A stretch of 43,377 bases of DNA from an uncultured Pelagibacteraceae bacterium (GCA_902513955.1 CABXOW010000011.1:1-43377), one strand, 5' to 3'. Numbered from the stretch's first letter, positions 26,138 through 35,090 are shown. Translations and numbers: made by a program. Notes: a model not told the origin generated them from the letters alone.

Positions 26138-26889
26138 GTTCAAAATTAAGTAAAGATCAACTCGAAAAATATTCAAGACAAATTATTTTAAAAAATATTG
26201 GTATTTTAGGTCAAAAAAAAATTTTAAACTCAAGAGTGCTAATTGTAGGCATGGGTGGATTGGGTTGCCCAGTTGCCGAGTTTCTAACCAGATCAGGAGT
26301 TGGATCTCTTGGAATTGTTGATCATGATTTAGTTAGTCTTTCAAATATTCATCGACAAACTTTGTATGATGAAAAAGATTTAGGAAAATTAAAAGTTAAA
26401 GCTGCAAAAAAAAAATTAGCAAATATTAACTATAAAACTAAAATTGATATTTATAATTTCAAGTTAGATAAAAAGAAATTTATAAAGATTATTAAAAATT
26501 ATAATTATATAGTTGATGGTACAGATAATTTTGAAACAAAATTTTTAATCAATGATATAAGCTTAAAATATAAAAAATTTCTAGTAACAGGGGCTATAAG
26601 TAAATTTGATGGTCATATATTTACTTTTGATTTTAATAATAAAAAAAATCCTTGTTTAAGATGTTTTTATCAAGAAGAAACCATTTCTGATGACATATTA
26701 AACTGTGAATATGAGGGAATACTTGGCACTATTGCTGGTATTATTGGTACTATGCAAGCTAACGAAATTTTAAAAAAAATTTTAAATATTGGAAAAAATT
26801 TAAATGGATTTATTTTAATTCTAGATTTGTTAAATTTGAGCTTTAGAAAAGTAAAATTTAATAAAAGAAAAAAATGTAAATGTAATTAA
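26134..26889 (+). CDS. ThiF/MoeB/HesA-family adenylyltransferase
   Basis: E1-like enzyme of 251 residues that would adenylate the C-terminus of a small sulfur-carrier protein. The nucleotide loop is VLIVGMGGLGCPVAEFL (about 35-51), followed by IVDHDLVSLSNIHRQ and the DGTDNFETKFLIND motif. Cysteine pairs CLRC and the terminal CKC make the usual structural zinc site. The LNCEYEGILGTIAGIIG segment corresponds to the conserved crossover region. I cannot tell ThiF from MoeB; no carrier protein gene (thiS or moaD) is next to it. It is the fifth gene of the ubiE operon. Confidence 0.88.
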   Translation: MSSKLSKDQLEKYSRQIILKNIGILGQKKILNSRVLIVGMGGLGCPVAEFLTRSGVGSLGIVDHDLVSLSNIHRQTLYDEKDLGKLKVKAAKKKLANINYKTKIDIYNFKLDKKKFIKIIKNYNYIVDGTDNFETKFLINDISLKYKKFLVTGAISKFDGHIFTFDFNNKKNPCLRCFYQEETISDDILNCEYEGILGTIAGIIGTMQANEILKKILNIGKNLNGFILILDLLNLSFRKVKFNKRKKCKCN

Positions 26890-27332
26890 TGCGTAGAATT
26901 ATTTACACACTATTCTGTTTTACAATTTTTATATCATGTTCTATTGCTGAAGAAACTTTTGTTTCTTTAAAAAAGAATAAAGTAAACGTTAGGTATGGAC
27001 CTAGTTTTGACTCTGATGTAAAATTTGTCTATAAAAAAATTAACTTACCTTTGAAACAAATTGATAAAAAAGAAAATTTTAGAAGGATAATTGATTTAAA
27101 AAATAATAGTGGATGGATACATACTTCACAATTAAAGAAAAATAACTCTGTTATTGCAATACAAAATAAAGTTTTATTTAAAAAAGCATCAACTTTTGCA
27201 AAACCTATAGCCCGAATAGAAAAGGGCAGACTATTAATTGTCGACAAGTGTCAAGAAAAATGGTGCAAAGTCCAATCAGGTGATTATGTGGGATGGATTA
27301 AAACTAATGATTTATGGGGCTTAATTAACTAA
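26889..27332 (+). CDS. Secreted SH3-domain protein
   Basis: A 147-residue exported protein with an N-terminal signal peptide, probably cut after SCSIA. Two SH3-like repeats follow. Repeat one has VNVRYGPSFDSDVKF and GWIHTSQL; repeat two has ASTFAKPIARIEKGRL and the WCKVQSGDYVGWIKTNDLWG block. Such bacterial SH3 proteins are periplasmic and probably bind envelope components; no specific function is known. It ends the plus-strand operon and overlaps the convergent DUF3501 gene by eight bases. Confidence 0.82.
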   Translation: MRRIIYTLFCFTIFISCSIAEETFVSLKKNKVNVRYGPSFDSDVKFVYKKINLPLKQIDKKENFRRIIDLKNNSGWIHTSQLKKNNSVIAIQNKVLFKKASTFAKPIARIEKGRLLIVDKCQEKWCKVQSGDYVGWIKTNDLWGLIN

Positions 27333-27918
27333 AATCAGCTGATAAAGAACTTAAGTTTGCTGAACTTAGTTTTGTCGTATGTGAATATTCTTCATGATCA
27401 ATTCCTATCTCAACTTCAACACTATCTGATTTGAACTTTTGAATTTGTTCATCATTAAGTTTAAAGTGAATGAATTGAACTGAAGAGGCTTTTCCCTCTG
27501 CTGAAGTTCTATCAACATCTTCCTCTGGAATTGCTTTAATCAACTCACCACCAATTTTAATAAAAACTTTTTCTTCAATCCCTCCAACTTTACTAAGGAA
27601 TATCGTTCTTGAAACAGGGTTATCAATTTCAAACATTAGTGTTGCTGTAAGTTCTTTTCCATTTGGTATTAGAGGGTTGTAAGCAGTAAGCTCATCTTTT
27701 AGCTGTTCATCTCCTCCTTTTTCAATGTAAAGCATCTCTTGTACTTGTGCCAACATTGTTTCATAACTTTCAAAATAAAATGTAGCATATGGGCCAAGAG
27801 ATATTCTTCTATCTTTTTTGAAACTAACAATATTTTTTCTAAGTTCTTTTCTATTTTTTATGTAGACATCTAAAGGCATGATATCTTCTTTTTTAATTTC
27901 TCTTTTTTCTCTTGGCAT
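27325..27918 (-). CDS. DUF3501-family protein
   Basis: A 197-residue protein with the DUF3501 pattern: an N-terminal KEDIMPLDVYIKNRKELRKN, a central RRISLGPYATFYFESYETM block, the VQEMLYIEKGG segment, and an acidic C-terminal half. The family has no known function, but its gene is regularly next to a CCG-type Fe-S protein and rubrerythrin in Proteobacteria. Here the two are two bases apart on the same strand. A role as the structural or substrate-handling partner of the Fe-S oxidoreductase is inferred from context only. No cysteines are present, so it does not itself carry an Fe-S cluster. Confidence 0.8.
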   Translation of the reverse strand: MPREKREIKKEDIMPLDVYIKNRKELRKNIVSFKKDRRISLGPYATFYFESYETMLAQVQEMLYIEKGGDEQLKDELTAYNPLIPNGKELTATLMFEIDNPVSRTIFLSKVGGIEEKVFIKIGGELIKAIPEEDVDRTSAEGKASSVQFIHFKLNDEQIQKFKSDSVEVEIGIDHEEYSHTTKLSSANLSSLSADFS

Positions 27919-27920
27919 AA

Positions 27921-29252
27921 TTATAATCTATAACTTTTTGCCATTAATTCGATAGGATGTAACGCCTCATCATTAGAAATATTTGTGTCTACTTCTAATT
28001 GCTTCAAGTGTTTTCCTGCAAGCGGACAATCTGAAGCCATGTATTTATTATTCTTATTTTTAATTTGTCTAGCAGTCGGTCTTCCAATTTTATTTGCTAA
28101 ATCATGGGTGTCTTTCATCACACCAAAGGTGCCACCATGACCAGCACATCTTTCAACAACATCTAACTTAACATTTGGTATAAATTTCAGCATGTCTCTT
28201 GATTTAATACCCATATTTTGGGCTCGTGCATGACATGCATTATGAACTGTCACACCACCATCTATTTCTTGCAATCCTTCAGCTAAACCCTCTTTATTTG
28301 CTATATCAACAATATACTCATCAATATCCATAACATTTGATGATAATTTTTTTATATTTTCATCTCTAGGTAACAAAAGAGGCCACTCAAATTTTAACAT
28401 TAATCCGCAACTAGCCGTTAAAGTTAATACTTTATAACCTTTATCTACCCACTGTAATAAATCTTTAGAAACTTTCTTTGCTTGGTCAACCACTTTAGGT
28501 AGATTTGCTTGTTCTAAAAAAGGCATACCACAACATCCTGGGTAAGCTTCTTGAACTTCAACTCCATTCTTCTTTAAAACTTTTAAAGCAGCAACCCCTG
28601 TATTTTTTTTATTAAAATTAACAAAACAAGTTGTGTAAATTACAACTTTTCTATCTTTATTTGGGATTTCAAAATTTATTTTATCTTTATTTTTTTTAAA
28701 AAAATTTGAAAAAGTTTCTGAGTTATATTTTGGTAACTGAACTCTTTTATCAATACCTGCTATAATTTCTAAAATTTTTCTACAAAATTTATTTTTAATG
28801 TTGGATGCCCAGTTAACTAGTTTTGAAAACATTACACCAATTTTTGCGTTTCTATCTATTTGAGCTAATTGTGTTGGTACACTTAGTAATTTTCCTAATT
28901 TTTTTTGAGCTGTTCTATATCTCAACATTAAATGAGGAAAATCTAGATCAAAATCATGAGGAGGTACGTAAGGACACTTGGTCATAAAACACATGTCACA
29001 CAAAGTACATGCATCTACAACTGGTTCAAACTGTTCACTTTTTAAACTTTCAACATCCTCATTTTCTGACTCATCAATCATGTCAAATAACCTTGGAAAC
29101 GAGTCGCATAAATTAAAACATCGTCTGCAACCATGGCAAATATTAAATGCTCTTCTCATTTCAGCATCTAATTTTTCAGGGTTTAAAAAATCAGGATGTT
29201 CAAAATCTATTGGATGACGAATAGGGGTGTCTAAACTACCTTCTTTACTCAT
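27921..29252 (-). CDS. CCG-domain Fe-S oxidoreductase (GlpC/HdrD-like)
   Basis: A 443-residue soluble iron-sulfur protein. Two 4Fe-4S motifs lie near the N-terminus: C39-x2-C42-x2-C45-x3-C49 and C82-x2-C85-x2-C88-x4-C93. Two CCG-type domains follow. The first has YPGCCGMPF; in the second, the pair is replaced by ERCAGHGGTFG, a variant that often occurs in this subgroup. There is no FAD or membrane domain. It resembles the C subunit of anaerobic glycerol-3-phosphate dehydrogenase and heterodisulfide reductase D, but the neighbours (rubrerythrin and DUF3501, no glpA) point to an electron-transfer role with rubrerythrin. Confidence 0.87.
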   Translation of the reverse strand: MSKEGSLDTPIRHPIDFEHPDFLNPEKLDAEMRRAFNICHGCRRCFNLCDSFPRLFDMIDESENEDVESLKSEQFEPVVDACTLCDMCFMTKCPYVPPHDFDLDFPHLMLRYRTAQKKLGKLLSVPTQLAQIDRNAKIGVMFSKLVNWASNIKNKFCRKILEIIAGIDKRVQLPKYNSETFSNFFKKNKDKINFEIPNKDRKVVIYTTCFVNFNKKNTGVAALKVLKKNGVEVQEAYPGCCGMPFLEQANLPKVVDQAKKVSKDLLQWVDKGYKVLTLTASCGLMLKFEWPLLLPRDENIKKLSSNVMDIDEYIVDIANKEGLAEGLQEIDGGVTVHNACHARAQNMGIKSRDMLKFIPNVKLDVVERCAGHGGTFGVMKDTHDLANKIGRPTARQIKNKNNKYMASDCPLAGKHLKQLEVDTNISNDEALHPIELMAKSYRL

Positions 29253-29282
29253 GGTTTTATTTGAAATTTTTTTGATATTTAT

Positions 29283-29300
29283 TGGGTATTAATTTACCCA
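29283..29300 (-). other. Hairpin between rubrerythrin and Fe-S oxidoreductase genes
   Basis: TGGGTA (29283-29288) and TACCCA (29295-29300) form a six-base-pair stem with a six-base loop in the 61-bp gap. There is no strong U-tract after it on the minus strand. It is therefore more likely a processing or mRNA-stability hairpin than a full terminator, and could favour rubrerythrin over the downstream genes. Confidence 0.45.
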
Positions 29301-29313
29301 CTAAAAAAATTTA

Positions 29314-29730
29314 TTAGCTAATAGATTCTAAAGTCTTTTGGAATTTACCAGCGTGAGATTTTTCAGCTTTTGCTAATGTTTCAAACCAATCAGCAATTTC
29401 TTCGAAACCTTCTTCTCTAGCTGTCTTTGCCATACCAGGATACATGTCTGTGTATTCATGCGTTTCACCTTGTACTGCTGAAGCTAGATTAGCTTTAGTT
29501 TCACCAATTGGTAAACCAGTAGCTGGATCACCTACTTCTTCTAAATACTCTAGATGTCCATGCGCGTGACCTGTTTCACCTTCTGCTGTTGATCTAAATA
29601 CTGATGCAACATCATTGTATCCTTCGATATCTGCTTTTTGAGCAAAATAAAGATATCTTCTATTTGCTTGGCTCTCACCAGCAAATGCTGCTTCTAGATT
29701 TTCTTTAGTTTTTGATCCTTTTAATGACAT
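29314..29730 (-). CDS. Rubrerythrin (ferritin-like diiron protein without rubredoxin domain)
   Basis: A 138-residue four-helix diiron protein, typically a peroxide reductase or iron-handling protein. Ligand motifs are visible in order: E19 in GESQANRRY, E52-x2-H55 in GETGHAHGH, E89 in GETHEYTDMYP, and E123-x2-H126 in KAEKSHAGKF. It contains no cysteine, so the usual C-terminal rubredoxin domain is missing and electrons must come from another protein, perhaps the Fe-S oxidoreductase encoded next. A strong AAGGAGA ribosome binding site lies eight bases before the ATG, suggesting high expression. The promoter region carries a perfect TTGACA and two palindromic sites. Confidence 0.93.
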   Translation of the reverse strand: MSLKGSKTKENLEAAFAGESQANRRYLYFAQKADIEGYNDVASVFRSTAEGETGHAHGHLEYLEEVGDPATGLPIGETKANLASAVQGETHEYTDMYPGMAKTAREEGFEEIADWFETLAKAEKSHAGKFQKTLESIS

Positions 29731-29762
29731 TGTATATTCTCCTTAATTTAATGATCTCTAAC

Positions 29763-29790
29763 CATATAATGATTATCTTCTTACTGTCAA
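29763..29790 (-). promoter_or_regulatory. Candidate rubrerythrin promoter
   Basis: Minus-strand TTGACA (29790-29785, consensus -35) and TATATG (29768-29763, 4/6) are 16 bases apart, with the transcript start expected near 29756, about 26 bases before the ATG. Confidence 0.6.
29764..29778. promoter_or_regulatory. Fur-box-like inverted repeat over the rubrerythrin -10 region
   Basis: Read on the minus strand, AGATAATCATTATAT resembles the 7-1-7 Fur-family site TGATAAT-N-ATTATCA at all but three positions. It lies between and over the -35 and -10 boxes, where a bound protein would repress. AT-rich DNA makes chance matches likely. Confidence 0.35.
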
Positions 29791-29793
29791 CAG

Positions 29794-29810
29794 TTTAGAA
29801 TAATTATAAT
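29794..29810. promoter_or_regulatory. ICE-box-like Irr site upstream of rubrerythrin
   Basis: TTTAGAA-TAA-TTATAAT. The left arm equals the arm of the Irr consensus as I recall it (TTTAGAA-N3-TTCTAAA), and the right arm matches it at five of seven. Its reverse complement is identical to the site before irr at 15 of 17 positions. It ends three bases upstream of the -35 box. Confidence 0.5.
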
Positions 29811-29839
29811 GTAAAATTTAAATAATTGATTTAATTAGA

Positions 29840-30268
29840 TTATTTTTGATATTGATTATCACTCGCAACTCTAATCAGGACTTCTATAGAATTAATTTTT
29901 TTTCCAGTAATATTTTTTTTAATATTTATAGAATCAATTTCTTCGTTATTACAATCTATTAATTTATGCGTATCTTCATCATAAAAATGATGATGAGCAG
30001 ATGTGTTTGTATCAAAATAACTTTTATCACTGTTAATCGAAATTTCTTTTAAATATCCTCTTTTTTTAAAAGCATGGACTGTATTATAAACTGTTGCTAA
30101 TGATATTTTTTCTTTTTTTTCTTCTGAAATTTTTTTAACTAGATCACTAATTGTAAAATGAAATGTTTTTTCTTGATTAAACAATACCTCACAAATCTTA
30201 ACTCTTTGCCTGGTTGGCCTTAACCCAGAATCTCTTAATTTTTCAATAAAATCGAAGTTTTTACTCAT
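29840..30268 (-). CDS. irr: Fur-family transcription regulator, Irr type
   Basis: A 142-residue winged-helix metalloregulator. RDSGLRPTRQRVKICEVLF and SLATVYNTVHAFKKRGYL make the Fur DNA-binding domain. The C-terminal half has a histidine cluster (TSAHHHFYDEDTHKL) followed by a single cysteine (LIDC) and lacks the CxxC zinc pairs of canonical Fur. This, with the irr/fabA-fabB-fabI neighbourhood seen in many Alphaproteobacteria, supports Irr, the haem-responsive iron regulator. An N-terminal haem motif with GCP is absent, as in many non-Bradyrhizobium Irr proteins. It is 109 bases upstream of rubrerythrin on the same strand and divergent from fabA. Confidence 0.85.
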   Translation of the reverse strand: MSKNFDFIEKLRDSGLRPTRQRVKICEVLFNQEKTFHFTISDLVKKISEEKKEKISLATVYNTVHAFKKRGYLKEISINSDKSYFDTNTSAHHHFYDEDTHKLIDCNNEEIDSINIKKNITGKKINSIEVLIRVASDNQYQK

Positions 30269-30273
30269 TTTTG

Positions 30274-30290
30274 TTTATAATAATTCTAAA
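30274..30290. promoter_or_regulatory. ICE-box-like Irr site in the irr/fabA gap
   Basis: TTTATAA-TAA-TTCTAAA, a near-perfect palindrome with six of seven and seven of seven matches to the arms of the Irr site. It lies five bases before the irr ATG and downstream of a minus-strand TATAAT (30307-30302). It would therefore cover the start of the irr transcript and fits autorepression. Confidence 0.55.
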
Positions 30291-30363
30291 GTAATAATTA
30301 AATTATAACGTTTTTACTATATTATATTATCATTAAATCAAGTAATAAGGGAACTCAAATTTT

Positions 30364-30864
30364 ATGAAAAAAAATTCATATACCTATGATGACCTCATAA
30401 TATGTGGAAATGGTGAGCTTTTTGGCTCAGGAAACGCCAAATTACCACTTCCTCCAATGCTTATGTTTGATAGAATAACTGAAATCAACGATAATAATGG
30501 GACTTTTAACAAAGGCTCTTTAAAGGCTGAATTAGATATTAAAGACGATCTATGGTTTTTTGATTGTCACTTTAAAGGAGACCCTGTTATGCCTGGTTGT
30601 TTGGGTTTAGATGCAATGTGGCAGCTAGTTGGTTTTTATCTAGGGTGGCTTGGTAATCCTGGAAAAGGTAGAGCACTTGGAGTTGGTACAGTAAAATTTA
30701 CAGGCGAAGTTTTACAAAATGTTAAAAATGTTAGGTATGAAATTAATATGAAAAAAATTATGTCTCCAGGTGGAACAACCGTTGGCCTTGCTAATGGAAC
30801 AGTTCTTGCAGATGATAAAAAAATATATTCAGCAGAAAGTCTAAAAGTGGGGTTATTTAAATAG
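30364..30864 (+). CDS. fabA: 3-hydroxydecanoyl-ACP dehydratase/isomerase FabA
   Basis: Hot-dog-fold enzyme of 166 residues that dehydrates 3-hydroxydecanoyl-ACP and isomerises the trans-2 to the cis-3 double bond, the branch point to unsaturated fatty acids. The catalytic histidine H69 is in [21 protein letters not shown] and the aspartate is D83 in the same block. Length is normal. GGGA precedes the ATG by about ten bases. fabB follows with a one-base overlap, the classic anaerobic unsaturated fatty acid pair. Confidence 0.96.
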   Translation: MKKNSYTYDDLIICGNGELFGSGNAKLPLPPMLMFDRITEINDNNGTFNKGSLKAELDIKDDLWFFDCHFKGDPVMPGCLGLDAMWQLVGFYLGWLGNPGKGRALGVGTVKFTGEVLQNVKNVRYEINMKKIMSPGGTTVGLANGTVLADDKKIYSAESLKVGLFK

Positions 30865-32075
30865 TGAGAAGAGTTGTTCTTACAGGTTTAGGAATTGTAT
30901 CTTGTTTAGGAAACAATCAAGAAGAGGTTCATCAGTCATTATTAAATTCAAAATCAGGAATTTCATTTAGTGAAGAATATAAAGAGCATAATTTAAGAAG
31001 TCACATCCACGGTAAACCAAATATAAAACTTGAAGATCATATAGATAGAAAAACAATTAGATTTATGGGTTCAGGTTCTGCTTACAATTATATTGCAATG
31101 AAAGAAGCAATTACAGATTCAGGATTAGAAGAAAAAGATGTAAGTAATTTTAAAACTGGAATTGTTATGGGCTCTGGTGGTCCATCAATTGAGAATGTAA
31201 TTTTAGCAGCAGATAAAACTAGAGCAAAAACTCCAAAATTAATGGGGCCTTTTATTGTTCCAAGAACAATGGCAAGTACAGCTTCAGCAACGCTTGCTGT
31301 TCCTTTTAAGATTAAAGGAACTAATTATACAATGAGCTCTGCTTGTGCAACAAGCGGACACTGTATTGGAAATTCGATGGAATTAATTCAAATGGGTAAA
31401 CAAGATGTTGTATTTGCTGGAGGAAGTGAAGAATTGCACTGGGCAATGACTGCAATGTTTGATGCTATGACTGCTTTATCATCAAAATATAATGATACAC
31501 CTGAAACAGCATCAAGGGCTTATGACAAAACTAGAGATGGTTTTGTAATTGCTGGTGGTGGTGGAGTGTTGGTGCTTGAAGAATATGAGCATGCCAAAGC
31601 TAGAGGTGCTAAAATATACGCAGAATTAACTGGTTATGGAGCAACTTCGGATGGATATGATATGGTAGCTCCATCTGGTGAAGGAGCAGTGAGATGCATG
31701 AAAATGGCAATGGCAACTACTAAAAATAAAATTGATTATATCAATACTCACGGAACATCTACTCCAGTTGGAGATATTACAGAATTAAATGCCATTAAAG
31801 AAACTTTTGGAGCTGATATTCCAAAAATTAGCTCAACTAAATCTTTATCAGGTCATCCTTTAGGAGCTGCATCTGTTCATGAAGCTATCTATTGTTTAAT
31901 TATGATGAAAAATAATTTCATTACAGGATCAGCTAACATAAATGAAATGGATGAAGAAGCTAAAAAATTCCCGGTAGTTGCTAAAACTGAAACAGAAGCA
32001 ACTTTAAATACAGTTATGTCTAATAGTTTTGGCTTTGGTGGAACCAATGCTGCTTTAATTTTTGAAAAGGTTTAA
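30864..32075 (+). CDS. fabB: 3-oxoacyl-ACP synthase I FabB
   Basis: Condensing enzyme of 403 residues that elongates the cis-3-decenoyl chain made by FabA. The nucleophile is C161 in [13 protein letters not shown], with H296 in [12 protein letters not shown]326 in STKSLSG and H331 in GHPLGAAS completing the KAS I/II active site. The C-terminal [16 protein letters not shown] is typical. The start is GTG 30864, sharing one base with the fabA TAG. The ATP-independent pairing with fabA supports FabB rather than FabF. Confidence 0.96.
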   Translation: MRRVVLTGLGIVSCLGNNQEEVHQSLLNSKSGISFSEEYKEHNLRSHIHGKPNIKLEDHIDRKTIRFMGSGSAYNYIAMKEAITDSGLEEKDVSNFKTGIVMGSGGPSIENVILAADKTRAKTPKLMGPFIVPRTMASTASATLAVPFKIKGTNYTMSSACATSGHCIGNSMELIQMGKQDVVFAGGSEELHWAMTAMFDAMTALSSKYNDTPETASRAYDKTRDGFVIAGGGGVLVLEEYEHAKARGAKIYAELTGYGATSDGYDMVAPSGEGAVRCMKMAMATTKNKIDYINTHGTSTPVGDITELNAIKETFGADIPKISSTKSLSGHPLGAASVHEAIYCLIMMKNNFITGSANINEMDEEAKKFPVVAKTETEATLNTVMSNSFGFGGTNAALIFEKV

Positions 32076-32077
32076 TT

Positions 32078-32863
32078 ATGAGCTTGATGAAAGGTAAAAA
32101 AGGATTGATCATGGGTGTTGCTAATGAAAGATCTATCGCTTGGGGTATTTCACAAAAACTTGCAGAAGCTGGTGCGGAGCTTGCATTCACTTATTTAGGT
32201 GATGCTTTAAAGAAAAGAGTTGTTCCTTTGGCTGAAAAGTTAAATTCGAAAGTTACCTTTAGTTGCGATGTTGAAAAAAAAGAAGATGTAATAAAATTAT
32301 TTGAAGATGTAAAATCTCAATGGGGTGAAATTGATTTTGTAGTCCATGCAATCGCATTTTCAGATAAATCAGAATTATCTGGTGAATACTTAAACACAAC
32401 TAGAGAAAACTTTTTAAGAAGTATGTTAATTTCATGTTTTTCATTTACTGAAGTTGCAAAAGAAGCATCCAAAATAATGAAAGAAAGTGGAAGTTTAATC
32501 ACCTTAAGCTATGAAGCAAACAAAGCTATTCCAAATTATAATGTGATGGGTGTATGTAAGGCTGCCCTTGAATCTAGTGTTAAGTATTTAGCAAGAGATT
32601 TGGGAGCAAAAGGTATGAGAGTTAATGCGATAAGTGCAGGACCTATTAAAACATTAGCAGCTTCTGCTATTGGAGATGCAAAATTCCTATACAAATGGAA
32701 TGAGGACCATTCTTTACTTAAAAGAAACGTAGATATCCACGATGTTGGAAATTCAGCATTATATCTATTAAGTGAGCTTGCAAACGGTGTTACAGGTGAA
32801 ATTCACTACGTTGATGCTGGATATAACAAGGTTGGAATGCCAGATCCTAAAAATATTACTTAA
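32078..32863 (+). CDS. fabI: Enoyl-ACP reductase FabI
   Basis: NADH-dependent reductase of 261 residues, the last step of each fatty acid elongation cycle. It is a short-chain dehydrogenase fold: GLIMGVANERSIAWGI is the FabI-type nucleotide loop, and the active site is in IPNYNVMGVCKAALE with the tyrosine and lysine of the Y-x6-K pair. NAISAGPIKTLAA is also diagnostic. It starts two bases after fabB and ends the operon, facing pnp across two hairpins. Confidence 0.95.
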   Translation: MSLMKGKKGLIMGVANERSIAWGISQKLAEAGAELAFTYLGDALKKRVVPLAEKLNSKVTFSCDVEKKEDVIKLFEDVKSQWGEIDFVVHAIAFSDKSELSGEYLNTTRENFLRSMLISCFSFTEVAKEASKIMKESGSLITLSYEANKAIPNYNVMGVCKAALESSVKYLARDLGAKGMRVNAISAGPIKTLAASAIGDAKFLYKWNEDHSLLKRNVDIHDVGNSALYLLSELANGVTGEIHYVDAGYNKVGMPDPKNIT

Positions 32864-32892
32864 AATATAGTTAAATTTAGTTAAAAATATTA

Positions 32893-32917
32893 GGGGCGTT
32901 CTGTTGCCAGGTGCCTC
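32893..32917. other. GC-rich hairpin after fabI
   Basis: In an otherwise very AT-rich gap, GGGGC (32893-32897) pairs with GCCTC (32913-32917), and CTG with CAG around a TTGC loop inside. On the minus strand it is followed by a T-rich run, on the plus strand by A-runs. It may be a second, back-up terminator for pnp or a 3' stabiliser of the fabI transcript. Confidence 0.45.
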
Positions 32918-32924
32918 ATAAAAA

Positions 32925-32953
32925 AAACCCCAGAATTCTCATTCCAGGGGTTT
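32925..32953 (-). terminator. Intrinsic terminator of the pnp transcript
   Basis: AAACCCC (32925-32931) and GGGGTTT (32947-32953), with an inner GAAT/ATTC, form a hairpin 19 bases after the pnp stop. On the minus strand a run of eight U follows. On the plus strand it is T-rich afterwards only in part, so it may also slow fabI transcripts. Confidence 0.85.
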
Positions 32954-32972
32954 AGAATTTTAATTTAAGCTA

Positions 32973-35045
32973 TTATTCAGCAGCTTGTTTCATAGAAAGT
33001 TTAACTTTACCTCTATCAAAACCAATCACTTTAACCTTAACTTCGTCACCTTCTTTAACAACGTCAGTAACTTTAGCAACTCTTTTATCTGCTAGTTCTG
33101 AGATATGAACCAGTCCATCTTGTTTTCCTAAAAAATTAACAAATGCACCAAATTCCATAATCTTCATAACTTTACCTGAATAAATTTTATTCAGTTCAGC
33201 TTTTGCTGTGATGTCTTTAATAAACTGCATAGCAATGTTTCTAGACTCTTCATCTGGAGCAGCAACTGTCACTACACCTTCGTCATTTACATCAACTTTT
33301 GCACCTGATTTTTCAACAATCTCTCTGATCGTTGCACCACCTTTTCCAATCACAGCAGCGATATCTTTTTTATCAACTGTAATCTTTTCCATTTTTGGAG
33401 TGTGTTGTCCAACATCAGCTCTTGATTCACTTAAAGCTTTATTCATTTCACCTAATATATGAATTCTTCCATCTTTAGCCTGCTTTAAAGCCTGCTCCAT
33501 GATTTCAAAAGTAATACCAGTAATTTTGATATCCATTTGAAGTGAAGTAATTCCATCTTTGGTTCCAGCAACTTTAAAGTCCATGTCTCCTAAGTGATCT
33601 TCATCACCTAAAATATCTGATAAGACACTAAAATCATCACCTTCTTTAATTAAACCCATTGCAATACCTGCAACTGGCTCTTTAATTGGAACACCAGCAT
33701 CCATTAATGCTAGGGATGCACCACAAACAGTAGCCATTGAAGAAGAACCATTAGATTCTGTAATCTCAGATACTATTCTAAAAGTGTATGGAAAAGCCTC
33801 TTTTGAAGGAAGTGAAGAATTGATTGCTCTCCATGCTAATTTTCCGTGACCAACTTCACGTCTTCCAGTTCCAATTCTTCCTGTTTCACCAACTGAAAAA
33901 GGAGGAAAATTGTAATGAAGCATAAATCTTTCTCTGGACTGTCCATCTAGACTTTCTATTCTTTGTTCATCATCAGAAGTACCTAAAGTAGTGACTACAA
34001 TCGCTTGTGTTTCCCCTCTAGTAAATAATGCTGAACCATGAGTTCTTGGTAAAACACCAACTTCACATTCGATAGCTCTTACATCAGCTAAACCTCTGCC
34101 ATCAATTCTTTTTTTGTTTTTAAGAATATCAGTTCTAACAATTTTCTTTTCAAGATTTTTTAACTCATCATTAACATTAAAATCAGAGTAATCTTCATTA
34201 TCAGCAAAAAGCTGCTTAGCTTTTTCAGATATTTCTGAAATTTGATTTGATCTATCTTGCTTATCTATTGTCCCAAAAGCTTTAGTTAAATCTTTAGTAA
34301 ATTCACTCTCAAGTTTTTGCTTAACTTCAGATAAATCTTTCTTTTCAACAGTCCACTCGGGTTTTCTACATTCTTTTGCAAGTTCCTCAATCATTTCGAT
34401 TACTGGAACAAATCCCTCATGACCAAATTTAACTGCATCTAACATTACTTCTTCGGTTAAACCTGATGTTTCAGACTCAACCATTAGCACAGCATCTTTA
34501 GTACCTGCTACAACTAAATCTAAAGTAGAGTTTTCTAATTCAGCTTTTGATGGGTTAAGAATATATTTACCATCAACATAACCAACTCTAGACGCTCCTA
34601 CAGGGCCCATAAATGGCATTCCTGAGATTGCTAATGCTGCTGATGATGCAGTGATTGCTAGGATATCTGGTTGATTTTCTTTATCATATGAAATTACCGT
34701 TGGTAACAGCTGAACCTCATTTTTAAATTCACTAGGAAACAACGGTCTGATAGGTCTATCAATTAATCTTGATATTAATTGTTCACTTTCAGTTGGTCTT
34801 GCTTCTCTCTTAAAAAATCCACCTGGAATTTTCCCACCTGCATAATACTTTTCTTGATAATTTACAGATAAAGGAAAATAATCCATATCAGGATTAACTT
34901 TTTTTGCTCCTACCACTGTTGCTAAAATAACTGTTTCACCACATGTAGCGATGATTGCTCCGTCTGCCTGTCTTGCTACTTTACCTGTTTCTAAACTTAT
35001 TTTCTTTCCTGCTACTTCTATTTCCTTCTTGTATACTTTAAACAT
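32973..35045 (-). CDS. pnp: Polynucleotide phosphorylase
   Basis: Trimeric 3'-5' phosphorolytic exoribonuclease of the RNA degradosome, 690 residues. It has two RNase PH-like domains (first opening [20 protein letters not shown], second with [18 protein letters not shown] and the [27 protein letters not shown] active-site region, key residues D and H), a KH domain with [12 protein letters not shown], and a C-terminal S1 domain ([17 protein letters not shown]). The first codons follow a short purine-rich repeat leader. The gene is last in the nusA-infB-rbfA-rpsO-pnp run and is closed by a clear terminator. Confidence 0.97.
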   Translation of the reverse strand: MFKVYKKEIEVAGKKISLETGKVARQADGAIIATCGETVILATVVGAKKVNPDMDYFPLSVNYQEKYYAGGKIPGGFFKREARPTESEQLISRLIDRPIRPLFPSEFKNEVQLLPTVISYDKENQPDILAITASSAALAISGMPFMGPVGASRVGYVDGKYILNPSKAELENSTLDLVVAGTKDAVLMVESETSGLTEEVMLDAVKFGHEGFVPVIEMIEELAKECRKPEWTVEKKDLSEVKQKLESEFTKDLTKAFGTIDKQDRSNQISEISEKAKQLFADNEDYSDFNVNDELKNLEKKIVRTDILKNKKRIDGRGLADVRAIECEVGVLPRTHGSALFTRGETQAIVVTTLGTSDDEQRIESLDGQSRERFMLHYNFPPFSVGETGRIGTGRREVGHGKLAWRAINSSLPSKEAFPYTFRIVSEITESNGSSSMATVCGASLALMDAGVPIKEPVAGIAMGLIKEGDDFSVLSDILGDEDHLGDMDFKVAGTKDGITSLQMDIKITGITFEIMEQALKQAKDGRIHILGEMNKALSESRADVGQHTPKMEKITVDKKDIAAVIGKGGATIREIVEKSGAKVDVNDEGVVTVAAPDEESRNIAMQFIKDITAKAELNKIYSGKVMKIMEFGAFVNFLGKQDGLVHISELADKRVAKVTDVVKEGDEVKVKVIGFDRGKVKLSMKQAAE

Positions 35046-35090
35046 TTCATTTCCATTTCGTTTCGTTCGTTTCGTTCCATTCCGTTCTAT
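35046..35090 (-). repeat. Purine-rich short repeats in the pnp leader
   Basis: On the minus strand the gap between rpsO and pnp is a run of GAACG/GAATG/GAAACGA units, almost free of C and T apart from the repeated position, leading to the GGAAATG before the pnp ATG. There is no pairing partner, so it should be unstructured. In E. coli this position holds an RNase III hairpin used in pnp autoregulation; none is visible here. Confidence 0.55.
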
